NCBI GenBank assembly: GCA_003640385.1
Contig: RCAB01000870.1
Span: 1 to 14,965 of the forward strand
Origin: Setaria digitata
Lineage: Eukaryota > Nematoda > Chromadorea > Rhabditida > Setariidae
DNA length: 14,965 nucleotides
Direction of reading: 5' to 3'
A program made the position numbers and the translations under genes. The notes beneath the pieces are model-generated. The model did no database searches, was not told the origin of the DNA, and was given only the letters and a program-made list of their open reading frames with translations. Below are positions 1 to 10,210 of this stretch, piece after piece (within the stretch, counting starts at the first letter, position 1; each line of letters starts with the position of its first letter).

Positions 1-439
1 TTTTTTTTGCCAGTTATTCTTTATGTTTTTCTATTTTTTATTATTTTATAAAAAAGAAAACAAAAGAAAAACGAAATAGGCGAAATTATTCAAAAACAAT
101 AGCGCTATTATTAAAATAAAATATTCGTTGTGTTAAAAAATATTTCATTTCTGCTCATATGTCTATACATTTGCGCAACTAATAATTGTGCGGGAAAAGT
201 GCAACAAAATTTTTCCTTCCCAAATACATGCTACTGAATTGAAATTATTAAATATGTGCAACCGCTTTATCGGTAAATGCCAGGAAATGAAGTTGCAAAA
301 AAATTAATAATTAACTTTGTGGGGAATTTTGATAAATCAAGGGTTTTGAAACAAGCAATTATCATTACAGTTCATTTGTAACTGCTTTAAATTTTTAATA
401 TTTTAATTTTGATTCTTTTTTTTTTTTTTTTAATTCAAG
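1..439. other. Non-coding; probable intron upstream of first visible pde-4 exon
   Basis: AT-rich sequence with a poly-T run (about 416-431) that leads straight into the splice acceptor at 438-439. I found no stretch resembling the PDE4 regulatory (UCR) regions, so the upstream exons and start codon are inferred to lie outside the window. Nothing else is recognisable here. Confidence 0.6.
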
Positions 440-3400
440 CTTGACGAATGGGGTCCAAATGTCTTCAAAATACAAGAATTCAGCAAAGGACATTCGCTTA
501 CTTCTATTACATTTACGATTATGGAAGTTAGTTTTCGTGTTTTTATAATTCGTTATCATTATATTTATTTATTATTTCTGATAATAATGATTATATTTTT
601 TTTAATCGATTAATCATTTATTATTACTGTTATTTTTTGTTTATTACTACCGTTATATTATTGTAAGATCTTTTCAAATTTTATGCTTAGTTATAGTGCT
701 ATAATATATTACTGCAAAAATAAGGGGAATTATGTGAAAGTGGTTCCTTTTTTCTTCTAAATCTTATTTTTTTTTTTTTTAAGAACTTTATTAAACAAAA
801 ATGCTGCAAAACTTTAGAAATCATGTCACTCTGAATGCGCGTGTTGAATAATATTTTCAATAGCAGAATCGCACTTCAATTTTTAATTGAAATAACGAAT
901 ATAACTTCAACACCATTAGAAATAAATACCAATATTGATTGATTTAAATGACAATTTCAATTAGTTCAAGTGCTTGTAATTCTTTTTTTATATAATATGA
1001 TTTTATATCTTTAATGTGATATGAAATAACATTTGGCAATTTGCACTTTTTTTTTTCTCTTATTAAAATATAATAATTTACTGATAAACCATAAAAAAAG
1101 ATGTTTTAAAATAATTTAGAATACTGTTTATTGCTTATTTAAATTATCACTAAAAATTGAAATTTTTTTCATCCTCATGCAGAATGTCTGCTACTATGCA
1201 GCATGAAATAAGGCATATTAGCCTACTTGTCATATTTATTATTTCTAATGAAAATGAAAACACAGGATTGAAAGATAGGAAATGAAAATGAAATTAATCG
1301 ATTCAAGCATTCATAAACATATTTACGATTTTTTGGAATAGAAAGAGGAGTTGAATGAGCTGTGAAAATATGTGAAATGATTGTAAAATATTGATATCCT
1401 TCTCGTCTATATGATCAACAAATCTTTTTTTGCATCATCGATCAGTTTTCAACTGATCCAGTTTTTTCTCTCTTTTTTTTTGATTTATTCATAAGAAAAT
1501 CTTTCAAATGATCGAAAATGATTGAAAAAGAATGAACAAGAAGAATGAGTAATAGGCTCGTTAAATCATTGTTCATCAGGAAATAAGGAAAAATCTTCTT
1601 AATTCGCTCAATTAGTTGAAGAATTAAAAATTTATCAGAATTTGATTTAAAATTAGCTAACGGTGTAAATCCCTTCTAAAAGGTACCACATGTTTGATCA
1701 CTGTTGTTGTGAAAGTGATTAAATTGTATTTTTCTTTCCTTATGCATCCATTATTGATAATAAGGCAAAGGATCAAATCTCAGCTGTCATTAATGATATA
1801 AAAATATTCAATATTGAACGAGTTTTTTCTTATTATAATTTGAATTTATTATTTTAAAACAACGAATGGTTGAAAAGATCCAGTTATTTAATTAATGATG
1901 ATGGATTATAATTCTTTCAACACTTTCATTCATGCGACAAAATTTTTTTCTTGCTTTCTAGCAAATTTTTTACGAGATTTTTGTATTTCAGAAGCGTGGT
2001 CTATTAAAAACATTCGAAATCCCATCTAGTATTTTGTTAAATTATTTGCTACATCTAGAACATCACTATAGAGATAATCCCTATCATAATCAAGTTCATG
2101 CTGCTGATGTAACTCAGTCCGTTAACGTTCTCATTTCATCACCAGCTCTTCAGGTATGATTATTACTGTCCTCGTTAATCATTATTATTATTATTGTATT
2201 TAATGATGTTTTCATTGCTATTAATCATTGTTACCTTGATTTTTATTATTATAAGCTATAAACAATAACAGCAAGTAATAATATTGTTTATCCATTTTTC
2301 GTCCATTTTGTTTTTGTTTCGTTTTTTTTTTCTTTTTTTTTTTTCAGAAATTAATATTGCTGAAATTTGGAAGAAATATTGAAAAATTTATCTCGGCAAA
2401 TGAATATTTCTCATTGTATTTTTCTGTTTTCATTTTTTTTACTTTTTTTTTTTTTTGAAAGAGATTATGTTGTAAAAAAGGAAAATTTAATTTTTTCGTT
2501 GTTTTTATTAAAAAATTTCAGAATGTTTTCTCAGAACTGGAAGTATTAGCATCAATATTTGCTGCTGCCATTCATGATGTTGATCATCCAGGTTTCACCA
2601 ATCATTACCTCATTAATACCAGTAAGTTCTCTATTTTATTTTTTTTTCTTCGAAAATTGCTCTCCAAATTATATATGTGTTTTAAATATATATATAGTTT
2701 ATGAAATATATGTATATATTTCATAATTATTTTATATAAAAAATGTATTCTTTTAATAATTGCTGCAAAAATTTGCCCAAAAAGAGAAGTGAATGTAACA
2801 AATATTTCATTTTTTCTTTCACAAAAATTTATATTCTTTACACCCGAAAAAAATTCTTTTCAAACATTTTTTTCTTATTTTTTATAGACTCGGAATTAGC
2901 GATAATGTATAATGATGAATCAGTACTGGAACAACATCATTTAGCGGTTGCATTTAAGTTATTGCAAGATTCCAATTGTAATTTCATCGTTTCACTCAAT
3001 AAAAAACAGCGCCAACTGTTTCGAAAACTTGCCATTGAAATGGTTTATTTTCCTTTTTTTTTTTTGGTTTTTTTAGAGAAATAATAAAATTTGCTTGTAT
3101 CAGAATTTGATCAATAATTTTATAGCCTTATAAATTTAAATGTTAATAATTTTTAGTCTTAATGCATTTCTTCTTTCTTTTAAGTTTTTATTACTTGCAG
3201 GTATTAGCAACGGATATGTCAAAGCATATGAGCATATTGGCTGATTTGAAAACTATGGTTGAAGCAAAAAAAGTTGCGGGTTCATCAGTTTTGACACTGG
3301 ATAAAACAGATCGTATACAGGTCCATTTTTTTTTTTTTTTTTAATTGTTATATTTTGATAATTTAATGACAACAAACAAAGAATATCCATTATACTGCTA

Positions 3401-4811
3401 ATCAGTCAGTCATTTCATTATTTTATTTTATAATGATAATTATTGCCAAGTATTGTATTTGTTTTTACTACTAATTAATTTTTTTTTTTTTTGCAAAAAA
3501 TTTATAGGTAATGCAAACGATGCTTCATCTAGCTGATTTATCTAATCCAACCAAACCCATTGATCTGTATAGCATTTGGGTAAAAAATATAATGGAAGAA
3601 TACTGGAGACAAGGTGATAGGGAACGAGACTTAGGCATCGATATTTCACCAATGTGTGATCGAAATAATATCACAATTGCTAAATCTCAGGTAAAGCTAT
3701 TATTCAAATGATTATTTTGAAGTGAAAATTTCCCGTCAGTTTACGAGGTAATTTAATTATAATCTCGTAAGACTCATACAGGAACTTATTGTATATATTA
3801 GTTCCATCATCATCGATTAAAATGATGAGTAATATCAAGTTATAACAGTATAAAGTAGCAGATTTTTTTTTTCTTATATAATTTATTTGAAAAAAAAATG
3901 AAAAATTGAATGAAAGTTCAGCTAATCTATTTAAAAAAAAAAAAAGCACATGCCTGAAATATTCAAAATGAGTGCAAAAAAAGAAACGATGTTAATAATA
4001 AATGATGTTATTAAAGTGATAAAAAATGATAATGATGGTATCAGCTATGACTGCAATACTGATTAATTACATTGAAGTACTGAATATTACCATTCTGATA
4101 AATTCAGGTTGGTTNCGATGTTAATAATAAATGATATTATTAAAGTGATAAAAAATGATAATGATGGTATCAGCTATGACTGCAATACAGATTAATTACA
4201 TTGAAGTACTGAATATTACCATTCTGATAAATTCAGGTTGGTTTTATCGATTTTATCGTACATCCGCTATTTGAAACATGGGCAGATTTGGTTAACCCAC
4301 ATGCTCAGTATATTCTTGATCAACTTGAATTCAATCGTGAATGGTAGGCTATTTACAATCATACATATATGTTTTTGTATAATTTTTTTTTTTTTCTTTT
4401 GAAGATTATTTTGTTTCTCAAAGTGGTGCAAGATAGAAGCAGGAAAAAAGAATCTTAAGGGTTTTCCTTTTCTTTTTTTTTTTTTTTAATTTGATAAAAA
4501 TCAGTTTGCTGAATGAAGAGAAAGTATGATGAAATTGCTGATAAGTTTATAATTACGAGCAATAATTTAAAATCAGCTCGAAAATTAAATGTAATAAATA
4601 AATGAACTAAAGAATTTTGATTTTGAGGTATCAAACTCGTATACCGGAAGAGCAAGAGAAACATGATGCTGTGGCAGAAGAAACTGAAGCAGCTAATGAA
4701 ACTGTTAATTTTCATCAAACTTTACAACAACAGCAACAATATAAACAACAGTCTTCCACGGATGAAATTTCCAATTCGAAACAAACTGAATCAGCGAAAA
4801 TTTCTTCATAG
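440..4811 (+). CDS. pde-4: cAMP-specific 3',5'-cyclic phosphodiesterase, PDE4 family (5'-partial, eight exons)
   Basis: Hydrolyses cAMP to 5'-AMP and so ends cAMP/PKA signalling. Exons, all joining in phase: 440-526, 1992-2153, 2522-2621, 2888-3042, 3201-3320, 3508-3690, 4237-4343, 4628-4811; together 365 residues plus a TAG stop. The class I PDE catalytic core is complete. Counting from the first visible codon: YHNQVH at 60-65 (H61 general acid, H65 metal ligand), HDVDH at 101-105 (H101 and D102 metal ligands), LADLSNP with metal ligand D218, and the purine-binding Q269 followed by VGF with clamp residue F272. Spacing between these residues matches mammalian PDE4 to within one residue. ISPMCD and the WADLVNP region are PDE4-like. 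After the catalytic domain a 60-residue acidic, glutamine-rich tail follows. The N-terminus is missing from the window, so the isoform and the UCR domains cannot be judged. Donors are GT and acceptors AG throughout. The intron before exon 4237 contains the duplication around an N described separately. The PDE4 assignment is certain; the symbol follows the C. elegans orthologue by homology. Confidence 0.95.
527..1991 (+). other. Large pde-4 intron (1,465 bp)
   Basis: Bounded by donor GAA|GTTAGT and acceptor TATTTCAG. The protein reads through continuously (IME then KRGLLKTF), so no catalytic exon is missing here. Content is AT-rich with several poly-T runs and one short perfect inverted repeat (1440-1458). 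No alternative first exon, RNA gene or transposon was recognised, although an intron of this size could hold an alternative promoter. Confidence 0.8.
3987..4243 (+). repeat. 128-bp direct duplication flanking a single N (probable assembly join)
   Basis: Copy 1 is 3987-4114 and copy 2 is 4116-4243. Position 4115 is the only N in the window. By eye the copies differ at two positions (G4007/A4136 and T4060/A4189). Both end in the same ATTCAGGTTGGTT string, so the splice acceptor and the first codons of the 4237 exon are present twice. Only copy 2 continues into coding sequence; copy 1 runs into the N. This is what two overlapping contigs joined without merging would look like, with the two differences being allelic or read errors. 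A genuine tandem duplication with an unresolved base is less likely. Confidence 0.85.
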
Positions 4812-5045
4812 ATATCACGATAAAATACACTTAATGGTGATAATGCAGGTAACTACTTTTCACAGTAATAATAATTTCCGTTATTATTATATTCCTTCTT
4901 TTTCCAGTCATTATTTTCCTCTTTAGCATCATTTTCCTTCTTTTTCTTGGGAATCTTTTCTTATTGATGTATCATTGAGCATTAGAATACTTATGCTTCC
5001 GGTATTTCGTACTTTGTTTTTTCCAGGTTAACCGGTTTGAAATTA

Positions 5046-5051
5046 AATAAA
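5046..5051 (+). terminator. Candidate poly(A) signal for pde-4
   Basis: AATAAA hexamer 235 bases after the pde-4 stop codon, in the transcribed orientation. AATAAA occurs easily by chance in DNA this AT-rich, so its use is inferred from position only. Confidence 0.4.
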
Positions 5052-6489
5052 TCTCCCTTAATTTTCCTTATATTTAGGAAATGTCAAAATGATATGGCGA
5101 GACTATGCTAATGAAAGGCATGTTGGGAAATTTCCGTGCAGCGATAAACCAAATTTGCAAAACTTTCTCTGGTAAAAAAAAAAATGTAGCTTTAATATTT
5201 CGTATATTTACTAAAACCAAAGTCACGTTTAACTAGTACTTCCGAGTGTTTATGGAAATCTTGCATGGCCTATTGGGAAACAGTTCATGTTTACTTCAAC
5301 TCTTTTTTAAAATATACATATAAAAGGAAATCATGAAAAAGTTTAGAAAATGAAATGTAAAATAAAGTGTAAATTAACTGAATTAAATGTTTTAATTTGA
5401 TTATTCCTTCGAATCAAAGCGAAACATGTTATTACTGTTTGTTTTGTACTTATCATTTCGTTTTTTTATTTTCAATTTAAAATATAACTGAAACCATTTT
5501 CTGCCCGTAATCATTTGCTAAAAGGAGGAAAACGATAAAGCAGCCAGGTAATTTCATGAAGATTTTCTACTGGCGTGATATTTCATGTGATCAGTCCTTT
5601 ATTTCATCCTTTTTTTCCTAATAATTCCTATTAGTATTTCAATTGAATTTTTTACACTTGACTTACTTAATAAGTGCCGGTGTATAGGAAACAGGATGAT
5701 GTTGGTAAGAAAAAGAGACCAACAGTATCTGAGAAAACCCTTTTTTTAAGCAATATTCTTTGATGTAAATCCATTTATTAAAATTTATTAAGATTTAAAT
5801 AAATTGAAGCCTGAAGTCTTCCTTCTTATAACGCCATTTACGGGTAAAAGAAGAGCTTATATTCATTTATGAGACTCATCTGATCATGAAATAATTCAAA
5901 AGAACAGATAAAATAAGTGTATGGGGACTCTTGCCCTTGCTTATGTTTTGTGTAATAATTACCAACTTTGTAATATATGCTTCTACAGTTGGTCTTTTCT
6001 CTTAGTTTTATACTGACTTAAGTAGCTGATGCTTTAATATAAATAAATTTCTTTGTTGATTTCTCGATACTTCAAGAATATGGTATGGAAGAGTCTTTCC
6101 TTTGAAAGTTTAAAAATGAAGGTATCCTCCCTTGGATAAGAAATCTTTTTACGACGCGTTTGTTTTGGTTACATTGGGTTAGAGAAAATTTTTTACTATT
6201 CTGCTTTACATTTAAAAAAAAAAAAAAAAAGAAAGAAAAAAGGAAAAAATTCGGGAGGTCTTTTTTTTAATATACTACTTTATAGAATAATAGATCGGAA
6301 AATAAATTGCTGATATTAATTCGACACTAATATTCATAATTAACAGCTTCTGATGGATATCAATAGTACAACTTTTTGTACCGTTTCTGCTGTCTAAAAT
6401 CTTAGTCAAAGAGTAGTGAGCTGAAAGGCCTGATGTTATAGAATCAAAACCAATTACGTACCAATCAGAATGAATCACTGCATCCTATT

Positions 6490-6495
6490 TTTATT
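6490..6495 (-). terminator. Candidate poly(A) signal for the RUSF1 homologue
   Basis: TTTATT on the + strand reads AATAAA on the minus strand, about 100 bases past the TAA stop at 6597-6599. Position and orientation fit; no other support. Confidence 0.45.
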
Positions 6496-6596
6496 CAAAT
6501 TATATCAAAGCTTTTCATGAGGCATTTTTTTCTGCCTTTTTCTACAAGAAACAGAATACGTGTGTATATGGAAGAATGTAAAAACACTAATTCCAT

Positions 6597-9067
6597 TTAC
6601 TTCTCACAGTAGGTCCAGCGATCGAATACAAGTCGATGCTTATTGATAAGCCAGCCTCCTTCCTTCAGTTTATCAACAAATTCATTTAATTCAGCCGAAG
6701 ATGGTACTCTAAAGTTAATTCATTTGTGGAGCAAGTTCTCCATATGAAGAATAAAATGTGAAAATACAAAGCAAGGCTCAATATATCATATCGTAAAAAA
6801 TCCAAGCAATATAGAAGATGGCGGATGACGAGTGCATGGCATTTATTTTCCTTTTGTCATTTTCAGAAAGGTCACCAAAATCTTCAGGTAACCAGCCTGT
6901 TGATCATGTATCCAGAGCAGATAAATGAATCAAGTTTTTTTTTTTTTTTTTTTTATAGTGACCAAAAAAAGAGACAAAGATCGAATTGAAAGCAATGAAT
7001 GGATCAACAAAGAAAAGCAAACTTACGTCTTCGTGTTTAACATTAACTCCATGCAAAGTGCTGCACGAAGTTGATCAGCTGTGTCGGACATCTTAGCCAT
7101 CGATACATAGCCACAGTTTGTCTTTAAATCATGGATAACTCTAAATTTTGAACATCTAAATGAAAGTTCATTAGATGAAAACAATACATCAGATAAACGG
7201 CATCCATAATAGCGCCGAAGTGAATTCCAATGAAACAATACAGATTCCTCATTGTTTATTTCACTGACTGTACCTATCCTTTTGGTTTCCATATGATTCC
7301 TGAAAACTTGAGGAAAACGGAATTTGATTTTCTAGTACTTCGTGCAAAGACTTTTTAAAAACGTAGTTTATTCGATAACAGAACATTCCAGTGAAATACA
7401 GTTGTAATTTACACTACTGGCTGACACTGCACAGAAGTGCACTATATAACACTAAGAAATATGGTTTAAAAAAGACACACTTTACAATAATTCGAAGCAA
7501 TGACTGATTAAGTGTCCTGAACTGTAATGATTTGACAGCACGATAATTTCCGTAAAGGTGAATGAGTGTGAAAAGGGCGAATAATAACCAAACACGAGCA
7601 ACATTTCCGCTGACAATGGGAAGCAATAACAGACTGCAAAGGAGGGCAAAAACATTAACTAATGTCTCCTGTGAACCGTCTTTTGCCGCAACATCTCCCA
7701 CATTATCCGAAATAGCCTGAAAGAATTACGATTAAACCACATTATGAATATACCACTTCGTTACAGCTACGAGATTCGTAGTTTTGCTATAACTATATTT
7801 ATAAATATTCCGCTTATTCCGGTGAATAAATGGTTTAACCACGGCACTAATTCTGACTAAACCCTTTCTTAGCTGATATACTGTGATATTTATCGTCTGA
7901 ACTCAATAGTTTTGATAAATTGCCGATTTTCAGACAATCAATCAGTGTGTCATTTTCATGCTTAATGGAAAGCAATGTGAGCTTCTGCTAATGTTTGGGA
8001 CAAAGTAAAAACCAAAACATTACAAAGGAGGAAAAACACTGAAACCTGATGATTCGTAACTGTGGTACGCGTGGCACTACCAGCTACACCTACGACAGCA
8101 CGCAACATTGACGATAAACATATGATCAGTGTGAAAAGATTCGGAAAAATTGGTGTAATTAAATCTAAACAAGACGCCAAATCATTGAAGCAATCAGCAA
8201 CTAAACGCCACTGTTTACAGTCAGCATCTAAATATGGACTATAAAACCATGCGAACAAAATTCGTGCAATCATCCCAATGCCATCTCTTAGTAACCAAGC
8301 AATTGCTGCTGCCATTGTCGATGCAGCCTGTAATTTCATTAACTGTATTCAGCTCAGTAAGAAATATTTGGCACAGCCGATCATGTATGTTATTTTTCTT
8401 CATTAGCTATGTATTGGTTATCATTCATACGTTTGCAAAACGATGTTCCACGCTATCTATCTTACCTTACAAAAAATGATAATCCACTTCACCTAAAAGT
8501 TGGAAGAATAACTCATTTATCATTTATGCAGAGTGAATGTATTTGTTCAATTGTTAGGTGAAATGGACTATATTTTTCGACTCAAACTCATTTCACAGCA
8601 ATCAACTATTTCTTCAGCTTGCCATATGAACCATTTTTTTTAAGCTCAAACTGGTTTACAGTACCAATATCCGACCTTATTTTTAACAAGTCTGTTAAGA
8701 TAGCCAGTTTTTGCAAATCTGTAATATATAATTGGAAAATAGAATTTTAATGTTAGTTATAATAAGGAACTAATGGTAACCTGATAATGACCTCATTTCC
8801 AACTCCAGCGCCACGTAATACTGCCTCCGTGGCTAAAGCCGAATTCATAGAACTAGCGAAAGCTTGGACAGTGTCCCATAACTGATAGCTAGCATAGTCT
8901 GGTGAAACACTTTGTGGATAACCTCGTGGCATAAATATATCTTGAAAAAGCGACTTCCAGTATATAACGTATTTTCGGCCACTATAGTTCAGGAGAGAAT
9001 TATCACTGCCAATAGTAGTAAACGTATTCAAAGTCTCCCCATCATAACATTCCGTATACTTCGGCAT
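6597..9067 (-). CDS. RUSF1: RUS family protein (DUF647), RUSF1/C16orf58 homologue
   Basis: Members are membrane-associated proteins named for plant root UVB sensitive; the molecular role in animals is poorly defined. Minus-strand exons in transcript order: 9067-8792, 8327-8046, 7716 to between 7481 and 7418, 7299-7027, 6708-6597. The ATG at 9067 is preceded by an in-frame TAA two codons upstream, which fixes the start. Family landmarks: FMPRGYPQSVSPDY and QLWDTVQAFASS (about residues 45-73), WLLRDGIGM (103-111), KQWRLVADCFND (130-141), GSATRTTVTNHQ ending exon 2, AAKDGSQETLVN early in exon 3 and GNYRAV after a long hydrophobic stretch (about 208-237) likely to span the membrane. The last two exons match the family C-terminus, including LRAAL and GGW...KHRL...W. 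Length is about 392-413 residues, shorter than the human protein (about 470), mainly because a linker before the last exon is reduced. Exon 1 uses a weak donor, GAG|GTCATT, chosen because it gives a gapless match to the family. The exon 3/4 junction is ambiguous, and a possible extra exon lies at 6830-6896. Confidence 0.92.
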
Positions 9068-10210
9068 TTGTTACGTATTAGCTATCTGCAACACTTAGCA
9101 AAATAATAAAATTAAAGGAAACATAATTAACACATTGCATATTAAATAAAATGAATTAGGGGCAAAAAACAAAAAAACATTTCCTACATAAGCAATTATT
9201 CATGCAAAAGTGATCACTGATATTGCAGTTTTGACGAGTAAAACTGTTAATTGATTTTTTGGATCTTCAGAAAAGATTACAAGAAGTGATGTAACATGAA
9301 AACAGGATAATTCCATTACACTATATCGTATTTTTCAGTTAATCGCTTCACTTCACTGCTATATTAACTGTAAAAAATAGCTAAGTTCCGATGTTTAGTA
9401 ATAAGATACCAGGATCAATTCTATACGTACTGTTCTTTAACCACACAGTAATTAAATCTATTTTTACCAATCAATGGGGAATACCGATATAAAGAATTTC
9501 ATCCAGTGCTGAAGTTCAATCATCTTCTGACTAGGAATTAACGCGGTCCATAAAATCGCACTCCATTATTGTATTGTAGAATTTAAAAATCACGTAGTAT
9601 TCCTAGTAAATGGATCATTCATTGTTGAGAACGTAATTGTCATCATTGGCATATTTTCTCCGGATATTATAAAATATCGTGTTTCCCTATCAATATCTAT
9701 CGATTTTTCAAATTTCGTGACTTTTTTTCTGTGAATTTTCTGAACAAACACTCAGCTTCAACACTTGCAATTCAACAAACTTTTCCCTTCTTTCATTACG
9801 CAGCGTTTTCTTATGTTTCAGTTATGCTTATTCCAAGTGTTCATTAATCTCTAAATTGACGAAATATATGTATGTAAGTTCCTATACTATTCCATCAGAA
9901 GAATAATCAACGAATTTAACAAGTAAAGCAATTTCAGGAAAGAAAAGGTCAAAATAATAGATAAAGAGTATCTAAATGTCTGATGGTATAATTCGATCAA
10001 AATTAAATCTATGGAAGAGGCACAAATTCTTTAATTTCGGGGAAAAATTAAAAAAGAGGAAAAAATGATATCGAGTGAAATAATATTCTTACAGCGTGAA
10101 TAGTTTGAGTGTGGATCAAAAGGATAACTTCTAATGAAACAAAAAAAAAAAAATTGTGAAGTTCAAAAGATTGACACTGAACAGGATAAAATCATTGTTA
10201 GCAGAAACTT
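9068..10210. other. Divergent intergenic / promoter region of the RUSF1 and GIPC genes
   Basis: The 1,143 bases between two divergently read start codons must hold the 5' ends and promoters of both genes. No TATA box or named factor site can be called with confidence in such AT-rich DNA. Just upstream of the RUSF1 start, the minus strand reads TTGCAG, and just upstream of the GIPC start the + strand reads GTTAGCAG; either could be a spliced-leader acceptor, as is common in nematodes, but this is inference. A 30-codon basic micro-ORF lies at 9976-10068. Confidence 0.6.

Larger units (their letters stand above)
4812..6596. other. Convergent intergenic region between pde-4 and the RUSF1 homologue
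   Basis: Contains the presumed 3' UTR of pde-4 (AATAAA at 5046) and that of the minus-strand gene (AATAAA on the minus strand at 6490-6495). Between them lie AT-rich sequence, poly-A and poly-T runs near 6210 and 6260, and a set of short inverted ACCAAC/GTTGGT words at 5701-5993. No open frame here resembles a known protein; a 28-codon frame at 5089-5175 and a minus frame at 6275-6478 look accidental. Confidence 0.65.

Noticed and set aside
2367..2549. + strand frame rich in F and L overlapping a pde-4 exon
   Set aside because: It is mostly intron poly-T translated in a frame that runs into exon 2522-2621; the true exon is read from 2522 in a frame supported by PDE4 homology.
3704..3949. Minus-strand open frame opposite the end of a pde-4 exon and the next intron
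   Set aside because: Intron sequence with poly-A runs read backwards; low complexity and no homology.
5089..5175. 28-codon frame on the + strand with a TTTAG acceptor just upstream
   Set aside because: Considered as an alternative last pde-4 exon or a micro-gene; no similarity and no strong context, and it is short enough to arise by chance.
6275..6478. Minus-strand 67-codon frame downstream of the RUSF1 stop
   Set aside because: It lies past the conserved end and stop codon of RUSF1, overlaps the likely 3' UTR and resembles no protein I know.
6935..6954. Poly-T run of about 20 bases
   Set aside because: Homopolymer runs are common throughout this genome; this one lies in an intron and explains nothing beyond possible length errors.
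8062..8479. Two overlapping + strand open frames
   Set aside because: They lie opposite, or run on from, the conserved RUSF1 exon 2 on the minus strand and are shadows of it.
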